Assembly (NCBI RefSeq): GCF_014203095.1
Contig: NZ_JACHIG010000009.1
Coordinates: forward strand, 124,001 to 188,000
Direction of reading: 5' to 3'
Length of the DNA stretch: 64,000 nucleotides
Origin: Prosthecobacter vanneervenii
GTDB taxonomy: Bacteria; Verrucomicrobiota; Verrucomicrobiia; Verrucomicrobiales; Verrucomicrobiaceae
Position 1 is the first letter of the stretch; every line of letters starts with the position of its first letter. The notes below the pieces were generated by a model that was not told the origin of the DNA, searched no databases, and saw nothing but the letters and a program-made list of their open reading frames with translations. Made by a program: the position numbers and the translations under genes. Shown here piece by piece: positions 9,385 through 17,734 of this stretch.

Positions 9385-10629
9385 ATGGACGAGGCCAAAA
9401 GATCCCAGCGCCTGATTATTGTGCTTGTCGTTGTGCTTCTGGGTATCTCTATCAGCACAGCACTTCAAGTTTTTGTGCTGCAGCAGGACACACCTCAGTT
9501 CTATTCATCAGCGGCGCTGGACGCTGTCCTGGCAGAGCCTCTGAGTGTTTCCGCCTCAGCCTCCGAGAATCGTCTCCAGGACTGTTTCAACATGGTCATG
9601 GACGAGTTGGAGTCCGAAGAAATGCAGAGTCGTGCCGTGTCCAGTCTCCTGGTCACCTCCCCCTCCTTGACCATGTGCCCGGTTAAGTTGGAAGGCTGGC
9701 ACTTCAAAAACAGTACAGTTATTTATGTTGGCGCCCAGGGCAGCCAATCGGCTTACACCACCGCTTTTCTTGACGCTTTGATGGATGAGTTTGCCGCTTT
9801 TTCAAAACTATCCGAGGAACCTGTTTCACAAAAACGCGGTGCTTATGCTGTATTGAAACGGGCATCACCAGCGGTTCGTATACTAGATGACTGGCTGGAG
9901 CCCGCCGTCAGTGGTGTGATCACAGGCGGAATCTCAGGTCTTCTAGCCGGGCTGCTTCTGGCATTCATTTTGATCAGGCCTGAGAGAGCTTCTCATTCCA
10001 TCACCACCTCCGATTCGGCTGAGGCGCTTGGCATGAAATCGATCCCCAGGCAAATTCAAAGCTCTTGGAGTCACAGAAGACATCCGTTGGTCTGGGGAGT
10101 TTCAGCGGGCGTACTTTTAGGTCTGTCCGTCCAAATCATCCAGCTCGCAAGCATGCCCGCTGAATTCAGATCGCTGGCCAAATTGCAGGCAGTCAGCAAA
10201 ACCAGCAATGGCCCTGTCCCGGACAGCTCGGGGAACATTAAAGACTACGGCCAAATCATTCGTGACCTGGAGTCACGTGAAATGGCTTTGAGAGCCATGC
10301 GGCGTGTCAAAAAGCTCATGCCTGAAGCAAAAGAGCGAGATGTCGACATACGTGTAGCAATGACCAGAGGCAGTGCTGTCTTCAATGTGCTGGCGACAAG
10401 TGACGAGCCACAATACACGCGGATTTTTCTCAACGCACTTCTGGACGAGTTTATCATCGCTGGAATGAAAGCGGACAACCGCCAGGTGAAAGACGCCATT
10501 GTGCTAGATCGGGCGACTCCAGCATCTGAAAACATCGTAGAATGGACTGTTCCGCTGCTCACAGGAGTATTCTTTGGGGCATGGGTTGGGATCATTTTCG
10601 GCATAATCGCCAAATGGCTTGGCCAGTAG
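9385..10629 (+). CDS. Duplicated Wzz-like chain-length/polysaccharide copolymerase membrane protein
   Basis: 414 residues with four predicted membrane helices (about 11-30, 172-195, 224-243, 386-410). The protein reads as two copies of a Wzz module, each a helix, a periplasmic domain, a short proline motif (KRASPAVRIL; LDRATPASE) and a second helix. Wzz proteins set the length of O-antigen or exopolysaccharide chains. There is no C-terminal tyrosine-kinase domain. No polysaccharide genes are adjacent, so the role is inferred from architecture. Base composition is slightly more AT-rich than its neighbours. Confidence 0.6.
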   Translation: MDEAKRSQRLIIVLVVVLLGISISTALQVFVLQQDTPQFYSSAALDAVLAEPLSVSASASENRLQDCFNMVMDELESEEMQSRAVSSLLVTSPSLTMCPVKLEGWHFKNSTVIYVGAQGSQSAYTTAFLDALMDEFAAFSKLSEEPVSQKRGAYAVLKRASPAVRILDDWLEPAVSGVITGGISGLLAGLLLAFILIRPERASHSITTSDSAEALGMKSIPRQIQSSWSHRRHPLVWGVSAGVLLGLSVQIIQLASMPAEFRSLAKLQAVSKTSNGPVPDSSGNIKDYGQIIRDLESREMALRAMRRVKKLMPEAKERDVDIRVAMTRGSAVFNVLATSDEPQYTRIFLNALLDEFIIAGMKADNRQVKDAIVLDRATPASENIVEWTVPLLTGVFFGAWVGIIFGIIAKWLGQ

Positions 10630-10736
10630 GGCTGTGATGCATAGTCCGCAGAAACGATAACCCTTCGGTCCTGTACTGAGATCTTCAGTTACAGCCAGAT
10701 GACGCAGAAAACGTGCAGTAATATGGCGGCTGGCTT

Positions 10737-11879
10737 TCAGAGCACTTCCGCAGCCTGACGCCGCGCCCAGGCGTCCGCCTCAATCAGAGCTTCCAGATCC
10801 GGATGCTCCACCACCTGGTGCGCGGTCATGACGCGCTCCACAGTCTGCCAGATGCCGGGAAAACTGAGTCTGCCTCCCAGAAAGGCATCCACCGCCACCT
10901 CATTGGCCGCATTGAGCACGGCAGGCAGCGTTCCCCCCACAGTGCCGGCATGGCGGGCGAGGTTGATCGCCGGAAAGTCGTCCACCCGGGGGGCCTCGAA
11001 ATGCAGCGCGCCGACTTTGGCAAAGTCGAGCGGTTTGAGATTGTTCGGCACGCGGTCAGGCCAGGTGACGGCGTACTGAATGGGAAAGCACATGTCGCTG
11101 TGGCTGAGCTGGGCGATCACGCTGTTGTCGGCAAATTCGACCATGCTGTGCACGATGCTCTGCGGGTGCACGACGACCTCGATCTTGTCCATCGGCACTT
11201 CGAAGAGCCACTTGGCCTCGATCATTTCCAGCCCTTTGTTGAAGAGCGTGGCGCTGTCGATGGTGATCTTGCGCCCCATGGTCCAGGTAGGGTGCTTCAG
11301 CGCCTGGGCCACGGTGACGCCCGGAAGCTGATCCGCAGGCAGCTGACGGAAGGGCCCGCCGCTGGCGGTGAGAAGGATGCGTTGCACGCTGCTGTGGCGG
11401 TGGCCTTCCAGGCACTGAAAGATGGCGTTGTGCTCGCTGTCCACGGGCAGGATGTTCACGCCTTTACGCTTGGCGGCTTCGGTCACAGCCTCACCGGCCA
11501 TGACGAGGATTTCCTTGCTGGCCACAGCAAGGTGCATGCCGCGCTCGATGGCGGCCAGTGCCGGAGCCAGTCCGGCGGTGCCCACGATGGCCACCAGCAC
11601 CATGTCAGCATCCGACTCATTCACCAGATCCACCAGCCCCTGAGCACCTGTATGGAGGACAACGTCTGCAGGCAGCAGGGCACGCGCCTTGTCTGCAGCA
11701 GCGGCATCCGTCAGGGCCACCTGCTTCACGCCCGTCTCGCGCACTTGGGCCACCAAGGACTCGACACTGCTGTTGGCGGCTAGCCCGACGATCTGCATCC
11801 GCTCAGGGATGTCTCGCGCGACCTTGAGGGCGCTGGTGCCGATGGAGCCGGTGGAGCCGAGGAGGAGAACTTTGCGCAT
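10737..11879 (-). CDS. dxr: 1-deoxy-D-xylulose 5-phosphate reductoisomerase
   Basis: 380 residues, the usual length. The N-terminal NADPH-binding motif is LLGSTGSIGTSALKVA. The substrate and metal region shows LPVDSEHNAIFQCLEG, LTASGGPF and the invariant MGRKITIDSATLFNKGLEMIEA. It converts DXP to MEP in the non-mevalonate isoprenoid pathway in the cytoplasm. It follows cdsA by 18 bp on the same strand, the common cdsA-dxr order. Confidence 0.97.
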   Translation of the reverse strand: MRKVLLLGSTGSIGTSALKVARDIPERMQIVGLAANSSVESLVAQVRETGVKQVALTDAAAADKARALLPADVVLHTGAQGLVDLVNESDADMVLVAIVGTAGLAPALAAIERGMHLAVASKEILVMAGEAVTEAAKRKGVNILPVDSEHNAIFQCLEGHRHSSVQRILLTASGGPFRQLPADQLPGVTVAQALKHPTWTMGRKITIDSATLFNKGLEMIEAKWLFEVPMDKIEVVVHPQSIVHSMVEFADNSVIAQLSHSDMCFPIQYAVTWPDRVPNNLKPLDFAKVGALHFEAPRVDDFPAINLARHAGTVGGTLPAVLNAANEVAVDAFLGGRLSFPGIWQTVERVMTAHQVVEHPDLEALIEADAWARRQAAEVL

Positions 11880-11897
11880 CAGGTCTGCTGCTTTGGC

Positions 11898-12806
11898 TTA
11901 TCGCGCGATGGCGGACAAGTAAAAATAAAACACCGGCGCGGTGAAGAGCAGGCTGTCGGTGAGATCCAGTATACCGCCGATGCCGGGGAGAGTATGGCCG
12001 CTGTCCTTGATGGCCACGCAGCGCTTGAGCACAGACTCAGCCAGATCTCCGGTGACGGCAGTAGCGCACAGTACCGGAGCCAGCAGCATGCCGTGCATCC
12101 AGGTGATCGGGGCCAGCTTTTCGGGCATGGTGGCCAGCAGAATGGCGGCGGCGGTAAAAGAGCCGATGAAGGCCCCCACAAACCCCTCCCAGGACTTTGC
12201 CGGGCTGATGTGCGGGATCATTTTATGCTTTCCAAACAGCACGCCCACCACGTAGGCCCCCATGTCACTGAACTTGGTGACCATGATGAGGAAGAGCACC
12301 AGGAAGATGTCCGTGATACCCTTGCCGTCGGCATGGAAGTACATCAAACGCACCATGAATCCAAAAAAGATGACGGTATAAACAGTGCCAAACACCGTGT
12401 TGAAAATGCGCTGTAGAGTCAGCGTGCCTTCCAGCTGGTGCCGATAGCAGAGGATGAAGGAGCCATGCACGCTGGCGGTCAGGGCAGCCAGGTCAAACTC
12501 CATCGGCGGCGCCTTGTGCTTTGAGGTCGTGTACCACAGCACCACGCCCCAGTACACAATGCAGATGACAAAACCCAGCGCATTGAAGGAGCGTGCATGC
12601 GGATCATTCCTCAGCAAACGGAAGTACTCGACCGCGCCCGCGACCCCAAAGAAACCGGTGATCGCTATGATCAGCCACGTGTTCTGCCACTGCAAAAACG
12701 CCACAGTCAGCAGCGTCCACAGCGACAGCGTGCTGAACAAACGGGACGCAAAAACTCGACGCTTGCTGGGCGCGGTGGACGGCGGTGCGGCGGCGGTTTC
12801 TGACAT
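11898..12806 (-). CDS. cdsA: Phosphatidate cytidylyltransferase
   Basis: 302 residues and several membrane helices. The CTP-transferase signature is recognisable at the C-terminus (LKRCVAIKDSGHTLPGIGG, then ILDLTDSLLF). Two positions differ from the textbook signature (HGG is IGG, DR is DL), a variation I believe is common in this phylum. The enzyme makes CDP-diacylglycerol for phospholipid synthesis. The start at MSETAAAPPS (12806) is preferred to an upstream ATG that adds 21 low-quality residues. It leads the operon with dxr. Confidence 0.93.
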   Translation of the reverse strand: MSETAAAPPSTAPSKRRVFASRLFSTLSLWTLLTVAFLQWQNTWLIIAITGFFGVAGAVEYFRLLRNDPHARSFNALGFVICIVYWGVVLWYTTSKHKAPPMEFDLAALTASVHGSFILCYRHQLEGTLTLQRIFNTVFGTVYTVIFFGFMVRLMYFHADGKGITDIFLVLFLIMVTKFSDMGAYVVGVLFGKHKMIPHISPAKSWEGFVGAFIGSFTAAAILLATMPEKLAPITWMHGMLLAPVLCATAVTGDLAESVLKRCVAIKDSGHTLPGIGGILDLTDSLLFTAPVFYFYLSAIAR

Positions 12807-12906
12807 GCGGCGGGTTGGGGTGCGCCATTTAGAGCCTATCCCGCCGTGTAGAGCAATGCGATTTCGCATTTGGCTTTCCTTCTTGCACCGTTAATTTGCC
12901 CTCAGC

Positions 12907-13545
12907 ATGGCGGCCTACCTCATTCAGTCCGGCGACACTCCGTTCGGCATCGCCCGCAAATTCGGCATGAGCTTTGACCGTTTCAAAGCCTTGAACCCGG
13001 GTCTGTGCGACGCCAAAAACAACTGCCGCATCCTCTTCCCCGGCCAGGTGCTCCAGGTGGACGCCGCTGCAGGTGCGTCCCCTGCACCTGTCAGCCCCAC
13101 GCAGCCAGCCGCCGGTTTCGTGCCGCAGGCACCACCCTGGATGGAGTCCGCCCTGCGGGAGCAGGGAGTGGCCGAATGGAACCCTGGGGACAACCCACGC
13201 ATCATCGAATACCTGGCCAGCGTGGGCGTGCGCGGTGGGGATGAGACCAGCTGGTGCGCCGCCTTTGTGAACTGGAACCTGCTAAATTCGGGGTTTCCCG
13301 GCTTCCACACCGGCCTCGCCGGGCAATGGATCAGCTACGGCCGCCCCGTGTCCCCCACCTACGGCTGTATCGTGGTCATGCAGCCCCTCAGTGCCGGAGC
13401 CAGCGGCCATGTGGGCTTTCTCCACGCGATGGACCAGAGCAATGTCTGGCTGCTCAGCGGCAACAGCGCCAACCGAGTCCGCATCTCCGCCTACTCCCGG
13501 GGCAAGCTGGCACCCGGCCAGTGCTTCCGCTGGCCTCCAGTCTGA
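12907..13545 (+). CDS. LysM plus TIGR02594-type (CHAP-like) amidase
   Basis: 212 residues. An N-terminal LysM (YLIQSGDTPFGIARKFGMSF to FPGQVLQV) is joined by a proline-rich linker to a TIGR02594 domain. That domain has a candidate catalytic cysteine in TSWCAAFVNW and histidine in GHVGF. LysM binds peptidoglycan and this domain family is thought to cleave it. There is no signal peptide, which is odd for a wall enzyme. It could be exported by another route or belong to a tail-like delivery system. Confidence 0.8.
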   Translation: MAAYLIQSGDTPFGIARKFGMSFDRFKALNPGLCDAKNNCRILFPGQVLQVDAAAGASPAPVSPTQPAAGFVPQAPPWMESALREQGVAEWNPGDNPRIIEYLASVGVRGGDETSWCAAFVNWNLLNSGFPGFHTGLAGQWISYGRPVSPTYGCIVVMQPLSAGASGHVGFLHAMDQSNVWLLSGNSANRVRISAYSRGKLAPGQCFRWPPV

Positions 13546-13551
13546 GCAAAA

Positions 13552-14541
13552 TCACAGCCCCCCAGCAAAAAACGCGCGTAGCTCGTGCAGCCCGTGCCCT
13601 TCGGAGCAGACGTCGGTCAGATTGGCCACCGCAGCTGGAATGTGCTGCTCATAATGGGGCTTGCCCAGGTTTCGACTGAGGTTGGCATAGGCCCCGAGCG
13701 CCTGCATAAGCCGCTGGGCGGCGCAAAGGTAAAAGATCTCCCGCAGTTCCTGCAGTTTCAGGCCCCGGTGCTCAGCGTAGTAGCGCAGCAGATCGGCACG
13801 CTCTGTCCGCGTCAGGTTTACATAAGGATCATAGAGCAGCGATGCGAGATCGTATTCCGCCAGCCCGAGTCGCAGCCCCTGGTAGTCCACCAGCCAGGCA
13901 TCCGCCCCACGGATTAGCACATTCTGGCTCTGGAAATCCCGGTGCACCAGACAGCGCGGCAGGCGGGCCAGGCGGCGGCGCAGCTGCTTGAGCGCATCAT
14001 GCGCAGCATTGAATTCCGCGCCATCAACGTCCCAGCCCAGATAACCGCCGACAAAATGCTCCAGGAAATACTTCTGCTCCCAATCATAGAGCGCCTCGTC
14101 AAAGCCCGGCTCCAGCTCATTGAGATCTCCCACAGCCAGCTGCTTTTCCCCCACCTGATGAAACTTGGCCGCCTCCCGCAAGGTGGCTTGGTAAAGCGGA
14201 AAACGTTTCTCCCACGGCTGGCTGTCGTAGGACTGGAGATCCACCCGGCCCAGATCCTCCAGCCAGACGCACAGGCGCTGCTCATCAAAAGCATAGATCT
14301 CCGGCACGTTCGCGCCGATCTTCCTCAGCCGGTGGGTGGCGGGTACAAACTTGGGATTGTCCCGGCGCGCCAGGGTGTAAACCATGAGGATCATGGGGGC
14401 ACGCTCCGTCTGCCATTTGAGACGATAGAAATGCCGGTCGGAGGCCCCCTTGAGAATGACCTCCACATCACATGGCGTCGCTTTCAGCTCAGGAAAGTGT
14501 TCGCGGGTGAAAATGAGCAGGGCCTCGTGTTCAGGGAGCAT
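13552..14541 (-). CDS. AmgK-like sugar kinase (aminoglycoside phosphotransferase fold)
   Basis: 329 residues from MLPEHEALLIFTREHFPE. An upstream ATG in the same frame would overlap the neighbouring gene and was rejected. The kinase catalytic loop LVHRDFQSQNVLI and metal aspartate in WLVDYQG are intact. Its partner, 62 bp upstream, is a sugar-1-phosphate nucleotidyltransferase. This pairing matches AmgK/MurU, which recycle MurNAc and GlcNAc from peptidoglycan straight to UDP-sugars, bypassing MurA. The function is inferred from the pairing and motifs. Confidence 0.75.
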   Translation of the reverse strand: MLPEHEALLIFTREHFPELKATPCDVEVILKGASDRHFYRLKWQTERAPMILMVYTLARRDNPKFVPATHRLRKIGANVPEIYAFDEQRLCVWLEDLGRVDLQSYDSQPWEKRFPLYQATLREAAKFHQVGEKQLAVGDLNELEPGFDEALYDWEQKYFLEHFVGGYLGWDVDGAEFNAAHDALKQLRRRLARLPRCLVHRDFQSQNVLIRGADAWLVDYQGLRLGLAEYDLASLLYDPYVNLTRTERADLLRYYAEHRGLKLQELREIFYLCAAQRLMQALGAYANLSRNLGKPHYEQHIPAAVANLTDVCSEGHGLHELRAFFAGGL

Positions 14542-14603
14542 GGTCGGGAAAAAGGGAATGACGGGCGCGAAAGGCGGAATGTCCACCGCAAAGCCGTGCG
14601 GGT

Positions 14604-15533
14604 CTAAAAATCGGAATCCTCGGCTCTGCCAGCGGCGGTGACACCGCTGCGGACGATGCAGCGCTTGAGCTCCGCACCCGCCAGCACCCGGCCTCCAGGC
14701 CAGACGATGCAGTCTTCCAGCTGCGCACGCGCCTCGATCACAGCCCCGGCTCCCACGACATTGATGCCACGCAGCACCGCACCGGCCTCGATTTGCGCGG
14801 CGGGATCGATGGCAGGGCCATACATGCCATTCAGAGCTGAGTGTGCCGACAGGTAGGCTGTGCGGCTGCCGAGGTCCCACCAGCTGCCTTCATCCACCAC
14901 CACGGCACCCAGCTTGGCACCGGCGCGGATCATGTTGAGGAAAATGGGGATCACGGACTCCACCTTGCCGGGGGTAATCCAGTCATGGATGGCCGGATCG
15001 CAGGCATAGATGCCGGTGAAGAGGTATTTCCCCTCGTCTCCGGTTCCCAGCTTGTTGCGGATGTCTGTCACCAGGCCAGTGCCGGGATCAAAGGCCACAT
15101 GCAGGGAGGGGCCATGACTACGCAGGATGAGAGTGACGAGATTGCCCTTGGTGCGATGCTCATCTAGAAGCGGCTTAAGCGGCAGGTCCGTGAGAATATC
15201 GCCGTTATAGACAAGAAAGGGATCGTTGCCGAGCAGGTCGCGCACATTGGAGATGCCACCGGCGGTTTCCAGCCGCACAGGGCTCTCATTGCGAAACTGG
15301 ATCGGTACGCCTCGATAGCCCTGCCCGGGAAAGGCCTGCCCATAGGCTTCGGGAATATGGTGGGTGTTGACCACCAGCTTGGAAACCCCAGCCGCAATCA
15401 GGTGATCGAAGGCATAAGTAATGAGGGGACGGTGAAACACCGGCACCAGCGGCTTAGGAAGCTGCTCCGTCAGAGGTCTCAGTCTCTCGCCAATGCCTGC
15501 GCCCAATACAAATGCCTGTTTCACGCGCGGCAT
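14604..15533 (-). CDS. MurU-like sugar-1-phosphate nucleotidyltransferase with beta-helix tail
   Basis: 309 residues. The nucleotide-binding signature is LGAGIGERLRPLTEQLPKPL and the metal/substrate aspartate lies in LVYNGDIL. The last 80 or so residues form hexapeptide-like repeats (left-handed beta-helix), which P. putida MurU (about 220 residues) lacks. It could therefore also be a mannose- or glucose-1-phosphate transferase. The adjacent AmgK-like kinase favours MurNAc-1-phosphate uridylylation. Confidence 0.75.
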   Translation of the reverse strand: MPRVKQAFVLGAGIGERLRPLTEQLPKPLVPVFHRPLITYAFDHLIAAGVSKLVVNTHHIPEAYGQAFPGQGYRGVPIQFRNESPVRLETAGGISNVRDLLGNDPFLVYNGDILTDLPLKPLLDEHRTKGNLVTLILRSHGPSLHVAFDPGTGLVTDIRNKLGTGDEGKYLFTGIYACDPAIHDWITPGKVESVIPIFLNMIRAGAKLGAVVVDEGSWWDLGSRTAYLSAHSALNGMYGPAIDPAAQIEAGAVLRGINVVGAGAVIEARAQLEDCIVWPGGRVLAGAELKRCIVRSGVTAAGRAEDSDF

Positions 15534-15579
15534 TTACGCGGACAAGGTGGCGGCGCAAACGGAAGTTGGCGCCTGAGGC

Positions 15580-16323
15580 TCAAGCCGCCTTTTTCTTTCT
15601 CAGCCAGGCCACCAGGGCCACGATGCCCGCTACCGAGACCAAAGTCGCGGTCGTGCCGCCGCCTTGGGAACCCGTGCCGCACAGGGCGCACATGGCATCG
15701 GGGGCATCCAGCGTTGCGTCAGCAGTACCAGCTGCGGACTCCTCCGTGATGGGCGGAGGAGCCTTGGAGCGCGGCGTGAAGGTTTTCAGGTCCAGCACGT
15801 AGCTCGTCTCTCCTGGAAAGAGGATCTGGAAGCGCTCCACCTTTTTGCCCAAGGCGGTGTTGTGATAAAGCACGCTGAGAGTGCCCGCCGGCAGCGCCTT
15901 GATAGAGTAGCCCGTCGACCCCGCAGGCAGCTTGGTGCGCCAGGTGCCGGTGAGCATGACAGGGTCTTCGGGCTGCTTTAGAGGTACATTTTCCGCAGCC
16001 GTGAATTCCCAGGAAAGCTCAGGCTTCACCTCAGCCACGGGGTCCAGCACCACCTCCACCACCTTCTGCACATACTCCTGCGCCTTGGTCTTCAGCTTTT
16101 CTTGCTGCTCTGCCGGGGTGACGCCCAGATCGGCATTGGTCAGATAGGGGGCCACATTGGGGTCCGGCTCAAAGCTGCGCGGGTCGATCTCGATCTGCAG
16201 TAGGTACTCGCCGCCCTGCTCAAAATGGGACCTGACAGCCACGTCCGGCAGGGGGTGCGCCATGCCACTGGGCGTAAAGGCCAAGACGGCTAGCAGACTG
16301 AGGCTGGAAACGATTCTATTCAT
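15580..16323 (-). CDS. Periplasmic protein with C-terminal anchor, unknown function
   Basis: 247 residues. The signal peptide (MNRIVSSLSLLAVLAF) fixes the start at 16323 rather than an upstream ATG. The mature part begins HPLPDVAVRSHFEQGGEYLL, a beta-rich domain, and ends with CALCGTGSQGGG, one membrane helix and RKKKAA. The N-terminus recalls the periplasmic domains in front of HupE-type proteins, but the multi-helix part is absent. Function unknown. Confidence 0.65.
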   Translation of the reverse strand: MNRIVSSLSLLAVLAFTPSGMAHPLPDVAVRSHFEQGGEYLLQIEIDPRSFEPDPNVAPYLTNADLGVTPAEQQEKLKTKAQEYVQKVVEVVLDPVAEVKPELSWEFTAAENVPLKQPEDPVMLTGTWRTKLPAGSTGYSIKALPAGTLSVLYHNTALGKKVERFQILFPGETSYVLDLKTFTPRSKAPPPITEESAAGTADATLDAPDAMCALCGTGSQGGGTTATLVSVAGIVALVAWLRKKKAA

Positions 16324-16474
16324 CCGGTCAGCGTGGCACGCCCGGGCCGCTGTGACGACCTTTTTTGAAAAATCCCACATTTTTTTGATTGTCAGGGTGG
16401 GCGGCAGTCGTTTTGAATGGGTGTAAATCCGCCTGGTCACTTCCCTGACGGAAAGCTTACCACCTCAACTCAAC

Positions 16475-16729
16475 ATGAAATCCATCCTCACTACCCTCGC
16501 CGTTCTTGGCCTCTCCGTGTCCGCTTTCGCTGGCTGCGGCAAAACCGAAACCACCAGCGGCAAGCTCAAGTCCGTTGATTCCGACTCTAAGTCCATCGTG
16601 ATCGAAGCTGACGGCAAGGACGTCAAGCTGACCCTGACCGCCGCCGTCTCCGGCGCTGACAAGCTCGTCGGCAAGAAGGTGACCGCCGTCAGCTCCCACA
16701 AGAAGGTGGAATCCCTCAAGGAAGGCTGA
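16475..16729 (+). CDS. Small exported protein, possible lipoprotein
   Basis: 84 residues with signal sequence MKSILTTLAVLGLSVSAFAG followed at once by cysteine, a near-lipobox (FAGC). The mature part is a compact beta-rich domain (SGKLKSVDSDSKSIVIEADG, then KKVTAVSSHKKVESLKEG), resembling small DUF5666/OB-like exported proteins. Its own terminator follows directly, so it is a single-gene unit. Function unknown. Confidence 0.7.
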   Translation: MKSILTTLAVLGLSVSAFAGCGKTETTSGKLKSVDSDSKSIVIEADGKDVKLTLTAAVSGADKLVGKKVTAVSSHKKVESLKEG

Positions 16730-16760
16730 TCCTATTTTGCGGTGACCTAATCACCTGTTG

Positions 16761-16790
16761 AGCCCGGAAGCGCCCCTTCCGGGCTTTTTT
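16761..16790 (+). terminator. Rho-independent terminator
   Basis: GCCCGGAAG pairs with CTTCCGGGC across a short loop and is followed by TTTTTT. It ends the transcript of the 84-residue exported protein. Confidence 0.9.
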
Positions 16791-16814
16791 GTGTCTCAAA
16801 GCACGCCAAGCTTG

Positions 16815-16826
16815 TGCGAATTCGCA
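16815..16826. promoter_or_regulatory. 12-bp perfect palindrome upstream of the Cys-rich lipoprotein gene
   Basis: TGCGAATTCGCA is a perfect palindrome about 110 bp ahead of the small Cys-rich gene, followed by an AT-rich tract suitable for a promoter. It may be an operator. No regulator is linked to it. Confidence 0.3.
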
Positions 16827-16936
16827 ATTATTCTTGAGATTAGCTGAAATAATTTGTTTTCTTTATCCTCTTAATCGTCTGAGCACGGGCCCAAAAGCCT
16901 CTGCCAGCCACAAGACACCAACACTACCACATCATC

Positions 16937-17116
16937 ATGAAGTCACTTCTCACCCTTGCCCTCGTGTCCTCCAGCCTGCTGCTGAGCAACTGCTCCAACG
17001 GCCACTGCATCTTCGCGAAGAAGAAGGAAACCTGCACCTCCTGCTGCAGCGCTCCTGCCGCCAAGAAGACCACGGCTCACGCCGCCTGCTGCGCCACCCC
17101 TGCGAAGAAGAAGTAA
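16937..17116 (+). CDS. 59-residue cysteine-rich lipoprotein
   Basis: A short frame, MKSLLTLALVSSSLLLSNC then SNGHCIFAKKK, with a lipobox-like cut before Cys19. Seven cysteines in all (19, 24, 33, 36, 37, 51, 52), two as CC pairs, are interleaved with lysines. This density suggests metal binding or thiol chemistry at the membrane, but no family is recognised. A strong terminator lies 20 bp downstream. The NsrR-like regulator follows. Confidence 0.65.
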   Translation: MKSLLTLALVSSSLLLSNCSNGHCIFAKKKETCTSCCSAPAAKKTTAHAACCATPAKKK

Positions 17117-17136
17117 TTTCCAGCACATCGGATCTC

Positions 17137-17166
17137 AAAGCCCGGAGGGAAACCTCCGGGTTTTTT
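17137..17166 (+). terminator. Rho-independent terminator
   Basis: CCCGGAGG, a GAAA loop, CCTCCGGG and TTTTTT. It closes the Cys-rich lipoprotein gene and insulates it from the nsrR-like unit. Confidence 0.92.
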
Positions 17167-17224
17167 GTGGCCGCGTCACGCAGATCTTGTCAGCCATTGT
17201 GCCTCCTTTGGCAGCAGCTCTTTA

Positions 17225-17247
17225 AACATGCACGCCGGGTGCAAGTT
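17225..17247. promoter_or_regulatory. NsrR-type operator
   Basis: AACATGCA, seven bases, TGCAAGTT: an inverted repeat with one mismatch. It has the same 8-7-8 layout as the published NsrR consensus AANATGCA-N7-TGCATNTT. It sits 27 bp before the start of the NsrR-like regulator, so autoregulation, with co-control of the downstream cytochrome, is the natural reading. Confidence 0.75.
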
Positions 17248-17274
17248 TAGTCGGATGCCCTCGTAAATCGAATC

Positions 17275-17715
17275 ATGCGACTCAGCCTTTTCTCCGACTA
17301 CTCCCTGCGCGTGCTCATGTTTGCAGCCCTGAAGGGAGAGGCCTTTTCCCTCAGCGAGGTGGCTGAGGCCTACAGCATCTCGCGGCACCACCTTGTGAAG
17401 GTGGTCAACTATTTGGCCAAGCTCGGTTATTTGGAAACCCGACGCGGCAGAGGCGGCGGCATCTCTCTAGGCATGCCAGCTGAGGAAATCCGCATCGGCA
17501 TGGTGGTGCGCCGAACCGAGGATTCGCCCATCATCGTGGAGTGCTTCGATCCGCAGCACAATACCTGCCCAATCAATGGCTCCTGCCGCCTCAAAGGCGC
17601 CCTGGCCCAGGCCGTAAATGCCTTCTACGAAACCCTCGACCGCCATACGCTGAGCGACCTCGTCGCTGGCAATGCCGGAGCGGGCATGAAAAAACAGCTG
17701 CTGCCAAAGGACTGA
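17275..17715 (+). CDS. nsrR: Rrf2-family regulator, NsrR-like
   Basis: 146 residues. An N-terminal winged helix (MRLSLFSDYSLRVLMFAALK, then YSISRHHLVKVVNYLAKLGY) is followed by the NsrR-style segment GGISLGMPAEEIRIGMVVR. The cluster ligands are C-x7-C-x5-C (CFDPQHNTC, CPINGSC). NsrR proteins carry an iron-sulfur cluster destroyed by nitric oxide, which relieves repression. The cytochrome gene lies 19 bp downstream and an NsrR-type site lies upstream. An iron-sulfur-independent Rrf2 role is less likely given the cysteines. Confidence 0.85.
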   Translation: MRLSLFSDYSLRVLMFAALKGEAFSLSEVAEAYSISRHHLVKVVNYLAKLGYLETRRGRGGGISLGMPAEEIRIGMVVRRTEDSPIIVECFDPQHNTCPINGSCRLKGALAQAVNAFYETLDRHTLSDLVAGNAGAGMKKQLLPKD

Positions 17716-17734
17716 CGCCCCACCTCTCACAGCC

